Assembly: GCF_024347415.1 (NCBI RefSeq)
Contig: NZ_AP025476.1
Location: forward strand, 3,038,001 to 3,102,000
Length of the DNA stretch: 64,000 nucleotides
DNA from: Vibrio crassostreae
GTDB lineage: Bacteria > Pseudomonadota > Gammaproteobacteria > Enterobacterales > Vibrionaceae
Direction of reading: 5' to 3'
Part shown: positions 25,872 through 36,192 of the stretch, piece after piece
Layout: each line of letters starts with the position of its first letter
Position numbering within the stretch: position 1 is the first letter of the stretch
Notes under the pieces: model-generated
Seen by the model: the letters and a program-made list of their open reading frames with translations, nothing else
What the model was told of the DNA's origin: nothing
Database searches by the model: none
Translations under genes and position numbers: made by a program

Positions 25872-26777
25872 ATGAATTCTCAACAGTTAAGAGACTATTC
25901 TCGTCAAACGGTTCGTTTACTTGGCATGCTTGATAAGCAGTGTGGTGATGTCGACCTCACTCCAGTCCAGGCTCATACTCTTGGTGAAATCCAGTTGCAG
26001 CCAATCACCATCAACCAATTAGCACAGCAACTTAACGTAGATAAATCGAATGCTAGCCGCACTGTCACGGGTCTGCTCAAGCTTGGTTTAGTTGAAAGCC
26101 TAGAGAACCCAACAGACAAGCGTAGCCAATTAGTCGCCCTAACCGCTCAAGGTGTTGATGCGTTATCTCAACTCGACCAGCAGCAAAGCATCTTCTTTGA
26201 AAAAGTACTCTCGACACTCAATAACAACGAACAACAACTGCTTAAGCAAGGACTTGAGAGCTATTTAAAAGGGCTAACGAAAGTATGCCAAGCGGATGAG
26301 TTTGTATTACGTCCACTCACAGAGTCAGACAACCAACAATTAGCCGAAGTCATTCGCCAAGTTTCCGCTGAGCATGGGCTCACAGAAGATAAAGGCTATG
26401 GCGTGGCCGATCCAACACTCGATGATATGTACTCTGTCTATAGCCAAGCAAACGCAATGTATTGGGTTATCGAACACAACGGAAAGGTTGTCGGAGGCGG
26501 TGGCTTTGCCCCTCTAGCAGGCAAACCCAATGTGTGTGAGCTACAAAAGATGTACTTCTTACCGCAAACTCGAGGGCATGGCCTAGCCAAGCGAATTGTC
26601 GCTTTGAGCTTAAAGCAAGCCAAACAACTTGGGTATCAACACATGTATTTAGAAACGACGGAATGCTTAGGTGCTGCGGTCAAACTCTATGATAAACTTG
26701 GGTTTGAGCACCTTGACTCAGCTTGGGGAGAGACAGGCCACGACGCTTGTGAGGTTGTCATGGCCAAATCGTTATAA
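25872..26777 (+). CDS. MarR-type regulator fused to a GNAT acetyltransferase
   Basis: 301 residues. Residues 1 to about 145 form a MarR winged helix (recognition region ITINQLAQQLNVDKSNASRT; wing NPTDKRSQLVALT). From about 150 on is a GNAT domain with the acetyl-CoA loop Q-x-x-x-G-x-G-x-A (PQTRGHGLAKRI, near 230-240) and YLETTECLGAAVKLYDKLGF. Fusions of this type are known in bacteria. The natural ligand and acetyl acceptor are unknown; autoregulation is inferred from the palindrome on its promoter. Shine-Dalgarno GGTAGGTAG. No neighbour is clearly co-regulated. Confidence 0.9.
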   Translation: MNSQQLRDYSRQTVRLLGMLDKQCGDVDLTPVQAHTLGEIQLQPITINQLAQQLNVDKSNASRTVTGLLKLGLVESLENPTDKRSQLVALTAQGVDALSQLDQQQSIFFEKVLSTLNNNEQQLLKQGLESYLKGLTKVCQADEFVLRPLTESDNQQLAEVIRQVSAEHGLTEDKGYGVADPTLDDMYSVYSQANAMYWVIEHNGKVVGGGGFAPLAGKPNVCELQKMYFLPQTRGHGLAKRIVALSLKQAKQLGYQHMYLETTECLGAAVKLYDKLGFEHLDSAWGETGHDACEVVMAKSL

Positions 26778-26826
26778 GCAGAATGTGCCGCTATAGCGAA
26801 AGAAGATAGTGCTAAAATATACGGAG

Positions 26827-27621
26827 TTAGCGTAAAAAGTTACTGACGCAAGAAGTTGGGTTCAAGGCAACAAAAGAACTCTCTTCTTGCCCATCAAGTA
26901 CCACTTCTAATTGATATAGATGCTTAGGGTTGGGCTTCTCAAGGTTAAATACCATGGGAGCTTCCACCTGAAACACAACGCCGGTATGCTCTGCGCGCAC
27001 ATCTATCGGCATTACGAGTGTCATGCCATTAAACTTGATGGATGCCGATATTAACCCCGGCTTTAGCGTTTGATAGATAACATCTACTTTGAACTCACAG
27101 CCACCGCCATGGTGCCAGATCTGCTCTGTGACAACTTGCTCTAGTTTGACGTTTCGAACGAACTGCAGGTATGGCGCTTGCCAAATCCCGATGCGCGAAT
27201 CAGATTTAGCGACAACCTGTGAAGATACAGAATCATCCATATCCTCTTCAAGCAGCAGGCTCTCTTCTTCTTCAAGGAAAAGGATCTCAAAACGGTTTCG
27301 GCCAGACTGCATATAAGGGCGGATGTCTTTGCGATATTCAGCTTGGCTACCATCGCAATCAAACACGGCAACGCCATTCAGTCGCACTTCTGCAAAGTAA
27401 TCGACACCCGCTACGACCAACTCAACGAATGGACACGCCAACATAGCATCATCAACTTCGATGTCATGCATCAGGTGCCATTCTTGCTCTGCAATTTCAT
27501 TTTCACTCAAGCTACCAGGGAGCTTTGAGCTTAACGGAGCCGGAAAAGTGATGTCATCTTGTGGGATAGAGAGATCCGTCAGTGGCGAAATTTGCCAAAG
27601 ACCATCGAGAAGCAACCGCAT
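26827..27621 (-). CDS. GH2-like N-terminal beta-sandwich protein without catalytic domain
   Basis: 264 residues. The sequence recalls the N-terminal sugar-binding and immunoglobulin-like domains of family 2 glycoside hydrolases, especially beta-mannosidases: LDGLWQ at the start, PGSLSENEIAEQEWHLMHDIEV, GVDYFAEVRLNGVAVFD, and RIGIWQAPYLQFV. Full enzymes are about 800 residues; the TIM-barrel with the catalytic acids is absent, and nothing downstream continues it. The frame is intact with a good Shine-Dalgarno (AAGGAA), so it is not an obvious pseudogene. No signal peptide. Function unknown; assignment is by motif memory. Confidence 0.7.
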   Translation of the reverse strand: MRLLLDGLWQISPLTDLSIPQDDITFPAPLSSKLPGSLSENEIAEQEWHLMHDIEVDDAMLACPFVELVVAGVDYFAEVRLNGVAVFDCDGSQAEYRKDIRPYMQSGRNRFEILFLEEEESLLLEEDMDDSVSSQVVAKSDSRIGIWQAPYLQFVRNVKLEQVVTEQIWHHGGGCEFKVDVIYQTLKPGLISASIKFNGMTLVMPIDVRAEHTGVVFQVEAPMVFNLEKPNPKHLYQLEVVLDGQEESSFVALNPTSCVSNFLR

Positions 27622-27699
27622 ATCATTCCTTGAGCTAGATCAATTTTGACCGCATTATAATGAATGAATGCATATAAAGACATTTATTTCTCTGAGGGT

Positions 27700-27732
27700 A
27701 AAAAAATGCCAGCTCGAGGCTGGCATTTTTTT
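27700..27732 (-). terminator. rraB terminator
   Basis: ATGCCAGC/GCTGGCAT stem with a run of A on one side and T on the other. It lies 15 bases after the rraB stop, between rraB and the promoter region of the GH2-like gene. Confidence 0.85.
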
Positions 27733-27746
27733 AAATTAGGAAAGAA

Positions 27747-28163
27747 TTACTCTTCGCCTTCATCATCTTCGTCCGGGTAGATAGCATCTTCACCTTCGTA
27801 GTAAGTGCCCCAACCGTCGTAGATAATGTCGAACTTCTCTGCAAGGTTCACAAGCTTCTCAACTTGCTCATCGATCGCTTCTGCATTCAGAGTACATTGC
27901 ATTGTTGCATCACAACAAAGTAGCTTATTGCCATCTTCGTCTTCAGTCTCTTCAGCTTCAAGCACTTCAAAACCCATTTTGAATGCTTCAACAACCGCTT
28001 TCTCAAGCACATCGAAATCTTCAGCAAATAGGTGATGCTCGATATCGTATAGAGCTTCAGGATCGCTACCATCTTCAATCAATGCTGTAATGATGTCGCG
28101 AGTCTCTTCCTTTTGAAATTCAATTAATTCCGCTACTGATAGATATTCATCTTCGTGAGACAT
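27747..28163 (-). CDS. rraB: Regulator of ribonuclease E activity B (RraB)
   Basis: 138 residues, highly acidic, with the RraB pattern: [50 protein letters not shown] and [14 protein letters not shown]. It binds RNase E and inhibits part of its activity, altering mRNA decay. A very acidic tail (PDEDDEGEE) ends the protein. Shine-Dalgarno GGAG. Single gene with its own terminator, divergent from arcA. Confidence 0.95.
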   Translation of the reverse strand: MSHEDEYLSVAELIEFQKEETRDIITALIEDGSDPEALYDIEHHLFAEDFDVLEKAVVEAFKMGFEVLEAEETEDEDGNKLLCCDATMQCTLNAEAIDEQVEKLVNLAEKFDIIYDGWGTYYEGEDAIYPDEDDEGEE

Positions 28164-28739
28164 GTGTCTGCTCCAGAGTGTTGACTATGAAAAGATCAAA
28201 TTTGATTGCCACGAAATATGGCACGGATCGTCCAGAAAAGCCACCCAGATCAGGCCTAGAAAGATAAGTTTATCGCGAGATCGCAGAGCCAATATCAATT
28301 CAAAAGTGAAATCAAAATCACAGAAACAAATTTCCAACATTTTATTAACTGCCACGTATTTTAGCATTTCGTTTTTGTGGCCACTTTAGGGCTTATTGAA
28401 TAAAACTTGCGTGATTAGTCACATTGGCTGCATACACCCAACCGCTTTTAGGGTGCATAAATCCTCAGCTTGTTATCAAAAAGTGCATAATAGTGAATAA
28501 AAAATCACGATTGATAAGCAAAATTCAATTCTAACAAGCCATGAATTGAGCATAGATCCTCAAAAACGTTGTTCCGTTCGATAGCCAGTAAATTGGAATT
28601 TAATCTGCGTAAAGTTTAAAATGGCAGATTTTATGACCAATAATTAGCCAAATACCTTGCATTAACTCAATCTGTAAAACTTGCATATTACGGACAAGCT
28701 TGTCATAAATAGACGCTGGATTAATAGTAAGGATGCAAA
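28164..28739. other. 576-base divergent regulatory region between rraB and arcA
   Basis: No believable gene. AT-rich. It contains an ArgR-box-like sequence near 28492-28509 and a 12-base inverted repeat GTGATTAGTCAC at 28411-28422. Its length suggests several regulators act on arcA, which in other bacteria answers to arginine and oxygen; that is inference. Confidence 0.5.
28492..28509 (+). promoter_or_regulatory. ArgR-box-like site upstream of arcA
   Basis: The TGAAT half-site, an AAAA centre and AATCA (one mismatch from ATTCA) fit the ARG-box pattern. No second box at the usual 3-base spacing is convincing. Confidence 0.35.
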
Positions 28740-29960
28740 ATGAGTAAGCTGTACGTTGGCTCCGAAGTCGGTCAATTGAGACGAGTTCTCCTAAATAGAC
28801 CTGAAAGAGCACTCACCCACCTCACCCCTTCAAACTGTCATGATCTTTTATTTGATGATGTACTTGCCGTTGAAGCAGCTGGTGAAGAACATGATGCCTT
28901 TGCAGAAACGCTGCGCAGTCAAGACGTAGAAGTGCTACTGCTGCACGACCTGCTAGTAGAGACGCTTGCCGTACCTCAGGCTCGTGAGTGGTTGCTGAAT
29001 ACTCAAATCTCAGATTTCCGTTATGGGCCTACTTTTGCCCGTGACTTAAGAAACTACCTTGCTCAAATGGATAATGAGCATCTAGCAACGATCTTACTCG
29101 GTGGCTTGGCTTATTCTGAGCTTCCTATCAAATCATCATCGATGCTGCCTAAAATGCATCGACCACTCGATTTCGTTATCGAACCTCTGCCTAACCACCT
29201 GTTTACGCGAGATACCTCATGCTGGGTTTACGGCGGTGTATCGCTGAACCCAATGATGAAGCCTGCACGTCAACGTGAAACGAACCACCTGCGTGCTATC
29301 TACCGCTGGCATCCAGTGTTCGCCGGTCAAGATTTCATTAAGTACTTTGGTGATGAAGACCTTCACTACGACAACGCCAATATTGAAGGCGGTGACGTAC
29401 TGGTTATCGGTAAAGGCGCGGTACTGGTTGGTATCTCTGAGCGTACCAAGCCACAAGGTGTCGAAAACCTAGCGGCTAGCTTGTTCCGTTCGGGTCAAGC
29501 AACCGAAGTAATTGCTATCGATTTACCAAAACACCGCTCTTGTATGCACCTTGATACGGTGATGACGCACATGGATATCGACACTTTCTCTGTCTACCCT
29601 GAGATTGTTCGCAAAGATCTAGATACTTGGCGCCTAACACCAAAAGAAAATGGTGAGATGCGTGTAGAGAAATCGGAAAACTACCTGTCAGCAATTGAAG
29701 GGGCTCTAGGCCTTGATCAGCTGAAGATCATCACGACTGGCGGTGACAACTATGAAGCTGAACGTGAACAGTGGAATGACGCTAACAACGTACTAACAGT
29801 GAAGCCAGGTACCGTGATTGGCTATGAGCGTAATGTTTACACCAATGAGAAATACGACAAAGCGGGTATCGAAGTTCTAACGATTCCTGGCAACGAGCTA
29901 GGCCGTGGTCGTGGCGGCGCACGCTGTATGAGCTGCCCTATCGAAAGAGACGGTATCTAA
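28740..29960 (+). CDS. arcA: Arginine deiminase
   Basis: 406 residues. It opens [18 protein letters not shown], contains the central [13 protein letters not shown] and [10 protein letters not shown] motifs, and ends [19 protein letters not shown] with catalytic Cys396, as in bacterial arginine deiminases. It converts arginine to citrulline plus ammonia in the cytoplasm. The next gene is ornithine carbamoyltransferase, but no carbamate kinase (arcC) or arginine/ornithine antiporter (arcD) is present here. Shine-Dalgarno AAGGA. A terminator separates it from argF. Confidence 0.97.
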   Translation: MSKLYVGSEVGQLRRVLLNRPERALTHLTPSNCHDLLFDDVLAVEAAGEEHDAFAETLRSQDVEVLLLHDLLVETLAVPQAREWLLNTQISDFRYGPTFARDLRNYLAQMDNEHLATILLGGLAYSELPIKSSSMLPKMHRPLDFVIEPLPNHLFTRDTSCWVYGGVSLNPMMKPARQRETNHLRAIYRWHPVFAGQDFIKYFGDEDLHYDNANIEGGDVLVIGKGAVLVGISERTKPQGVENLAASLFRSGQATEVIAIDLPKHRSCMHLDTVMTHMDIDTFSVYPEIVRKDLDTWRLTPKENGEMRVEKSENYLSAIEGALGLDQLKIITTGGDNYEAEREQWNDANNVLTVKPGTVIGYERNVYTNEKYDKAGIEVLTIPGNELGRGRGGARCMSCPIERDGI

Positions 29961-29998
29961 GTCAAAGAGCTCAGTTAAACGAACTCAATAACTTATCT

Positions 29999-30027
29999 AG
30001 GCCAGTATTCATTTACTGGCCTTTTTT
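29999..30027 (+). terminator. arcA terminator
   Basis: AGGCCAGT/ACTGGCCT stem and a T-run, about 40 bases after the stop, so arcA and argF are at least partly separate units. Confidence 0.85.
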
Positions 30028-30116
30028 ATTAAATTAATAAAATAAATATTCACAAATATAGCATCTTTATGTTTAACTGAGTTCTTCATTGATTCTATAT
30101 TCGCAAGGAGCGAGAG

Positions 30117-31121
30117 ATGGCCTTTAATCTTCGCAATCGTAACTTTCTAAAACTTCTCGACTTTACTCCTAAAGAGATTCAGTTTTTACTCGATCTGTCT
30201 GCTGATCTAAAAAAAGCTAAGTATGCAGGAACAGAGCAGAAAAAGCTTAACGGTAAAAACATCGCTTTGATCTTTGAAAAAGCATCAACACGAACTCGAT
30301 GTGCTTTTGAGGTAGCGGCCTTTGATCAAGGTGCTCAAGTCTCTTATCTAGGCCCTTCTGGTTCTCAGATTGGTCAGAAAGAATCAATGAAAGATACGGC
30401 TCGTGTATTAGGTCGTATGTACGACGGCATTGAATACCGTGGCTTTGGTCAAAGCACTGTCGAAGATCTTGGCGCATACGCTGGTGTGCCGGTTTGGAAC
30501 GGCCTAACCGATGAATTCCATCCGACTCAGATCTTGGCTGATTTCCTCACTATGCTTGAGCATGGTCGCGGTAAACATCTACATCAAATCAGCTTTGCCT
30601 ACCTAGGTGACGCTCGTAACAACATGGGCAACTCACTTTTAGTCGGTGCTGCGAAAATGGGTATGGATATTAGCCTTGTCGCGCCAAAAGCCTTTTGGCC
30701 AGAAGAACAGCTCGTTGAAGAGTGCCAAGCTATCGCGCAAAGTACAGGTGCTAAAATCACGTTAACCGAAGACGTTGCTGAAGGTGTTAAAGGTTGTGAT
30801 TTCCTTTACACCGATGTTTGGGTCTCGATGGGCGAGGCGCCAGAAGCTTGGGACGAACGTGTTGCTGTTATGACGCCTTACCAAGTGAATATGGAAGTTA
30901 TTAAGCTCACTGGTAACCCTCAAGTGAAATTCATGCACTGCTTACCTGCTTTCCACAACAATGAAACCGTAATCGGCCAGCAAGTCGCAGACAAGTATGG
31001 AATGAACGGTTTAGAAGTCACTGACGAAGTCTTTGAATCGGATTACTCAATTGTGTTTGATGAAGCTGAGAATCGCATGCACACCATCAAAGCGGTAATG
31101 GTTGCGACACTGGGCCAATAG
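30117..31121 (+). CDS. argF: Ornithine carbamoyltransferase
   Basis: 334 residues with the carbamoyl-phosphate site STRTR (57-61), FHPTQ, and HCLPA (274-278) for ornithine binding. It joins ornithine and carbamoyl phosphate to citrulline, or runs in reverse in catabolic settings. Position directly after arcA could suggest a catabolic arcB role, but vibrios keep this gene beside pyrBI, and the biosynthetic name is used here. An AT-rich tract at about 30040-30060 ending ATTCA faintly resembles an ARG box. Shine-Dalgarno AAGGAG. Confidence 0.96.
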   Translation: MAFNLRNRNFLKLLDFTPKEIQFLLDLSADLKKAKYAGTEQKKLNGKNIALIFEKASTRTRCAFEVAAFDQGAQVSYLGPSGSQIGQKESMKDTARVLGRMYDGIEYRGFGQSTVEDLGAYAGVPVWNGLTDEFHPTQILADFLTMLEHGRGKHLHQISFAYLGDARNNMGNSLLVGAAKMGMDISLVAPKAFWPEEQLVEECQAIAQSTGAKITLTEDVAEGVKGCDFLYTDVWVSMGEAPEAWDERVAVMTPYQVNMEVIKLTGNPQVKFMHCLPAFHNNETVIGQQVADKYGMNGLEVTDEVFESDYSIVFDEAENRMHTIKAVMVATLGQ

Positions 31122-31158
31122 CGAATATTGAAAGTAAACAAAAGCTTGATGTAATCGC

Positions 31159-31186
31159 TTGCGCTCACAAATTGAAAGCGTATAAT
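31159..31186 (+). promoter_or_regulatory. pyrBI promoter
   Basis: -10 TATAAT (31181-31186) and -35 TTGCGC (31159-31164) with a 16-base spacer, 30 bases before the leader peptide start. Confidence 0.65.
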
Positions 31187-31215
31187 TCTCGGCAATTTGT
31201 CTGAGAGTAGTGAAA

Positions 31216-31350
31216 ATGACGCCAAGCAATGTTGTGATAAAACATAATGATATTGTGAAAACACATAATAAAATTATGAAGACACCAAATATTGCTCGCA
31301 AGCTAACATGCTTGCCAGGCCGTCTATTCTGCTTTTCAGCACTTTTTTAA
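31216..31350 (+). CDS. pyrL: pyrBI leader peptide (PyrL-like)
   Basis: A 44-codon frame, ATG at 31216 to TAA at 31348-31350, ending in codons for [10 protein letters not shown] across a U-rich stretch that abuts the attenuator hairpin. This is the arrangement of E. coli pyrL: with low UTP, RNA polymerase pauses in the U-rich stretch, the ribosome catches up and blocks the terminator; with high UTP, transcription stops. A perfect hairpin (GCAAGC/GCTTGC, 31298-31315) upstream may be the pause hairpin. Leader peptides are poorly conserved, so the call rests on layout, not on residue identity. Confidence 0.8.
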   Translation: MTPSNVVIKHNDIVKTHNKIMKTPNIARKLTCLPGRLFCFSALF

Positions 31351-31376
31351 AGCCTCCCATTATGGGGGGCTTTTTT
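31351..31376 (+). terminator. pyrBI attenuator
   Basis: AGCCTCCCA/TGGGGGGCT stem (one U-G pair) with six T, starting at the base after the leader-peptide stop and 32 bases before pyrB. Confidence 0.85.
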
Positions 31377-31408
31377 ATGGCCAATACATTATTGTGGGGA
31401 AGAAGATC

Positions 31409-32338
31409 ATGGCGAATTCGCTCTATCAAAAGCACATCATCTCAATTCCAGAGCTTTCTCGTGAAGAGCTAGAATTAATTGTTCAAACGGCAGGTCAGCT
31501 AAAGGCTGTACCAAACCCAGAACTCATCAAGAACAAAGTTGTTGCCAGCTGCTTCTTCGAACCTTCTACGCGAACTCGCCTCTCCTTTGAAACTGCGATT
31601 CAACGCATCGGTGGTGACGTGATTGGCTTCGACAGTGGTGGTAACACTTCTTTGGCAAAGAAAGGCGAAACGCTAGCGGACTCGGTACAGGTTATCTCTT
31701 CATACGTTGACGCTTACGTAATGCGTCACCCTCAAGAAGGCGCAGCGCGTCTGGCTTCTGAGTTCTCAAACGGTGTACCAGTTATTAACGCAGGTGACGG
31801 CGCAAATCAACATCCAACACAAACGTTATTAGACCTATTCTCTATCGCCGAGACACAAGGCCGCCTCGACAACCTAAACGTTGCATTCGTTGGTGACCTT
31901 AAGTACGGCCGTACAGTTCACTCGTTGACGCAAGCGCTAGCGAAGTTCGACAACATCTGTTTCTATTTCGTGGCACCAGAAGCACTAGCGATGCCAGACT
32001 ACATTTGCGAAGAGCTTGATGAAGCGGGCATCAAGTACCAACTATTGACGGACATGGAAGATGTCATTCCTGAGCTTGATGTCTTGTACATGACTCGAGT
32101 TCAAAAAGAGCGCTTCGATGAGTCAGAATACGCGCACATCAAATCAGCGTATATCCTGACCGCTTCAATGCTGGAAAATGCACGCGATAACCTGAAGGTT
32201 CTACACCCTCTTCCTCGCGTTGATGAAATTACTATCGATGTCGATAAAACACCTTACGCTTACTACTTCCAGCAAGCAGAGAATGGTGTTTACGCGCGTG
32301 AAGCATTACTAGCCCTTGTTCTTAACGAAACGCTGTAG
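31409..32338 (+). CDS. pyrB: Aspartate carbamoyltransferase catalytic subunit
   Basis: 309 residues from the ATG at 31409 ([13 protein letters not shown]), matching E. coli PyrB in length; an upstream in-frame GTG at 31394 adds only five residues and is unlikely. Carbamoyl-phosphate loop STRTR (53-57), HPTQ and HPLPR motifs are present. It makes N-carbamoyl-aspartate, the committed step of pyrimidine synthesis. It forms the c6r6 complex with PyrI, encoded 12 bases downstream. Confidence 0.98.
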   Translation: MANSLYQKHIISIPELSREELELIVQTAGQLKAVPNPELIKNKVVASCFFEPSTRTRLSFETAIQRIGGDVIGFDSGGNTSLAKKGETLADSVQVISSYVDAYVMRHPQEGAARLASEFSNGVPVINAGDGANQHPTQTLLDLFSIAETQGRLDNLNVAFVGDLKYGRTVHSLTQALAKFDNICFYFVAPEALAMPDYICEELDEAGIKYQLLTDMEDVIPELDVLYMTRVQKERFDESEYAHIKSAYILTASMLENARDNLKVLHPLPRVDEITIDVDKTPYAYYFQQAENGVYAREALLALVLNETL

Positions 32339-32350
32339 AGGAGAAATATC

Positions 32351-32812
32351 ATGTCTAAAGAGACTCAATTAAAAGTTGAAGCAATCAGAAACGGTACTGT
32401 TATCGACCACATCCCAGCTAACATCGGGATCAAAGTGCTAAAACTGTTCGACATGCACAACTCTCATCAGCGTGTGACGATTGGCCTAAATCTGCCGTCT
32501 TCTGCACTAGGCGGAAAAGACCTACTCAAGATTGAGAATGTGTTTATCACCGAAGAACAGGCGAGCAAGCTGGCTCTTTACGCACCTCATGCAACAGTAA
32601 ACCAAATCGAAGATTACGAAGTGGTTAAGAAGCTCCCCCTAGAACTTCCTGAGCAAATCAACGATGTTTTCGAGTGTCCAAACACCAACTGTATTACTCA
32701 CAATGAACCGGTTGAAAGCAGCTTTAAGATCTTTGAAAAGAAAGAAGATATTCGATTAAAGTGTAAGTATTGCGAAAAGGTATTCTCTCGCGAGATCGTG
32801 ACAGAAAGATAA
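32351..32812 (+). CDS. pyrI: Aspartate carbamoyltransferase regulatory subunit
   Basis: 153 residues, the same length as E. coli PyrI. The N-terminal allosteric domain binds nucleotides; the C-terminal zinc site has C-x4-C (CPNTNC) and C-x2-C (CKYC), which hold the catalytic contact. It provides CTP/ATP control of PyrB. Co-transcribed with pyrB behind the attenuator. Confidence 0.98.
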   Translation: MSKETQLKVEAIRNGTVIDHIPANIGIKVLKLFDMHNSHQRVTIGLNLPSSALGGKDLLKIENVFITEEQASKLALYAPHATVNQIEDYEVVKKLPLELPEQINDVFECPNTNCITHNEPVESSFKIFEKKEDIRLKCKYCEKVFSREIVTER

Positions 32813-32849
32813 CGCCATACGGCAACGCTGACCGAATGTAAAAACTATC

Positions 32850-32876
32850 AAATACCTCGCCTATGCGGGGTATTTT
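32850..32876 (+). terminator. pyrBI operon terminator
   Basis: AAATACCTCGC/GCGGGGTATTT stem about 35 bases after pyrI, ending in a short T-run. Confidence 0.75.
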
Positions 32877-32948
32877 GCTCTTTACCTATCCAAAGTTTGA
32901 AGGCACACTGAAAATTGATTTTTATCTAATAACTGATGGAATAAACCA

Positions 32949-33338
32949 ATGACTAAAGTACTTCACACAGAATCTGCTCCAGCTGCAATCGGCCCATACG
33001 TACAAGGTGTTGACCTTGGTAACATGGTACTGACTTCTGGTCAAATCCCAGTAAACCCAGCAACTGGTGAAGTATCTGCTGATATCGCAGTGCAAGCTCG
33101 CCAATCTCTAGACAACGTTCAAGCGGTTGTTGAAGCTTCAGGCCTGACTGTAAAAGACATCGTAAAACTAACGGTATTCGTAAAAGACCTAAACGACTTC
33201 GGCACAGTAAACGAAGTTTACGGCAAATTCTTTGATGAGCACGGCGTTGCGAACTACCCTGCACGTTCATGTGTTGAAGTAGCACGTCTGCCAAAAGATG
33301 TAGGTATTGAGATCGAAGCTATTGCGGTTCGCAAATAG
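32949..33338 (+). CDS. ridA: 2-iminobutanoate/2-iminopropanoate deaminase RidA
   Basis: 129 residues of the RidA/YjgF family, with GPYVQGVDLGNMVLTSGQIP and the late YPARSCVEVARLPKDVGIEIEAIA, whose Arg binds the substrate carboxylate. It hydrolyses reactive imines released by PLP enzymes, protecting cytoplasmic enzymes. Its position after pyrBI is conserved in enterobacteria and vibrios. Confidence 0.97.
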   Translation: MTKVLHTESAPAAIGPYVQGVDLGNMVLTSGQIPVNPATGEVSADIAVQARQSLDNVQAVVEASGLTVKDIVKLTVFVKDLNDFGTVNEVYGKFFDEHGVANYPARSCVEVARLPKDVGIEIEAIAVRK

Positions 33339-33407
33339 GTTTTAATATCTAGAATAAACGGTTTCTAGTAAACGAATAAGGCATAATGCTGAGCGTTTAT
33401 CAGATAC

Positions 33408-33438
33408 AAAAAAGGTTGCCCAATTGGCAACCTTTTTT
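33408..33438. terminator. Bidirectional terminator between ridA and the acyltransferase gene
   Basis: GGTTGCC/GGCAACC stem flanked by A-run and T-run between convergent genes. Confidence 0.9.
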
Positions 33439-33463
33439 ATTGTTCATCGTTTCGCTTAGATGA

Positions 33464-34189
33464 TTACTTCTTATTAAGCTCAACCACTTCTTTGTCTAAC
33501 TCTTCAAGCTTAGCAGCCATCTGCTCACGAGCTAGGTTAGCCAGTTGACGAACATTAGACTTATCGTAATCTTCAGTGCTGATTGGTGGCAGCATCTCAA
33601 CAATCACATGGCCGTTGTTCCAACGGTTTAGCTTCACGCCACCTGTTGAGCTACACACGATAGGGATAATCGGTAAGCCAGCACCAATCGCCGCATGGAA
33701 TGCACCCGTTTTGAATGGCAGCAGACCACGGCCACGAGAACGAGTCCCTTCAGGGAACATCCATACTGAAACGTCGCTCTCTTTTAGGCTGGTCACTACC
33801 TGATCAATGGTACCCACCGCTTTGCTGCGGTTAGCACGGTCAATTAGGATGTTACCCGTCAACCAGTAAAGCTGACCAAATAGAGGCATCCACACTAGGC
33901 TTTTCTTACCAACCGTCACCACTTTTGGCGTTACCGCTGATGAAATCGTGAATAGATCCCAGCTGTTTTGGTGGTTCGCCACATAAACATGTTGGCCGCG
34001 AGAGTAGGCATCTTCTGGGATGCGAAGCTCTAACTTCATACCGAAGATCTTCGACATGCGACCGAAATAGCGGCCAAAGGTAAATACGTGTTTTGGGTTG
34101 CGCGGGCTTAGTAAACAGTAACCACACCCAAATACAAACATAAGAATCGCAAATATCGCCACTGCGAAAATACGTAATATTGCTATCAT
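33464..34189 (-). CDS. plsC: 1-acyl-sn-glycerol-3-phosphate acyltransferase
   Basis: 241 residues from the ATG at 34189, which has a GAGGAA Shine-Dalgarno; a longer frame to 34267 has an implausible N-terminus. N-terminal membrane helix (about 1-28), catalytic H-x4-D at H73-D78 (NHQNSWD), and substrate motif FPEGTRS (145-151). It acylates lysophosphatidate to phosphatidate at the inner membrane. It lies downstream of murA behind a terminator. A Lys/Glu-rich C-terminal helix follows the catalytic domain. Confidence 0.93.
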   Translation of the reverse strand: MIAILRIFAVAIFAILMFVFGCGYCLLSPRNPKHVFTFGRYFGRMSKIFGMKLELRIPEDAYSRGQHVYVANHQNSWDLFTISSAVTPKVVTVGKKSLVWMPLFGQLYWLTGNILIDRANRSKAVGTIDQVVTSLKESDVSVWMFPEGTRSRGRGLLPFKTGAFHAAIGAGLPIIPIVCSSTGGVKLNRWNNGHVIVEMLPPISTEDYDKSNVRQLANLAREQMAAKLEELDKEVVELNKK

Positions 34190-34271
34190 TTTGTTCCTCA
34201 CCGACCGCCAAGTTGATTCATCTATTCGCGCAAAAATGAGCAATAGGTTTACTTGCGGTAAATACAACTAT

Positions 34272-34301
34272 AAAAAAGCCGAAACCAAGGTTCCGACTTT
34301 T
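34272..34301 (-). terminator. Terminator of the mla-ibaG-murA operon
   Basis: AAAGTCGGAA/TTTCGGCTTT stem with wobble pairs and a T-run on the minus strand, 40 bases past murA. Confidence 0.8.
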
Positions 34302-34341
34302 ATGTTTTCATCTTACTGATTCATGAATCCACTAACCTAGG

Positions 34342-35870
<1,529 letters not shown>

Positions 35871-35883
35871 AAATAGCTCCTGC

Positions 35884-36192
35884 CTAATTTTTTATGTGTT
35901 CTGCCATCATTGGCTGGATATTGCTCAATTGGAACAACGTTCGTAATTGTTCTGGCACGAAACTGAGCATTATATGACAGTTTTGATTTTTTGCATGCTC
36001 TAATAAGTGAATTAGCATCACCATTCCTGCTGAATCGACTCGATTTATATGGCTAAGGTCAATTTCAACGCTCGATTCCGTCGTTTGCCACTTTTCCAAT
36101 ATACGCCAGATTGCAGGGACACTGTCTCGGTCGATATCGCCGAGCAGCTGATATTCTTTAGAGCTTAGTGCTTGCCATTGAGAATGGCTCAT
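35884..36192 (-). CDS. mlaB: Phospholipid-transport STAS protein MlaB
   Basis: 102 residues with a STAS fold; [15 protein letters not shown] motif ([20 protein letters not shown]). MlaB is the cytoplasmic subunit that stabilises MlaF in the MlaFEDB complex. Its ATG overlaps the mlaC stop by one base. Confidence 0.93.
   Translation of the reverse strand: MSHSQWQALSSKEYQLLGDIDRDSVPAIWRILEKWQTTESSVEIDLSHINRVDSAGMVMLIHLLEHAKNQNCHIMLSFVPEQLRTLFQLSNIQPMMAEHIKN

Noticed and set aside
28411..28422. CRP-like site before arcA (GTGA....TCAC)
   Set aside because: The spacer between the half-sites is four bases, whereas CRP sites have six.
28511..28528. FNR-like TTGAT near the arcA promoter region
   Set aside because: The second half-site is at the wrong distance and imperfect, so no FNR box is claimed.
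34190..34267. 26-residue N-terminal extension of the acyltransferase
   Set aside because: The extension is not membrane-anchor-like, and the ATG at 34189 has the better ribosome-binding site.
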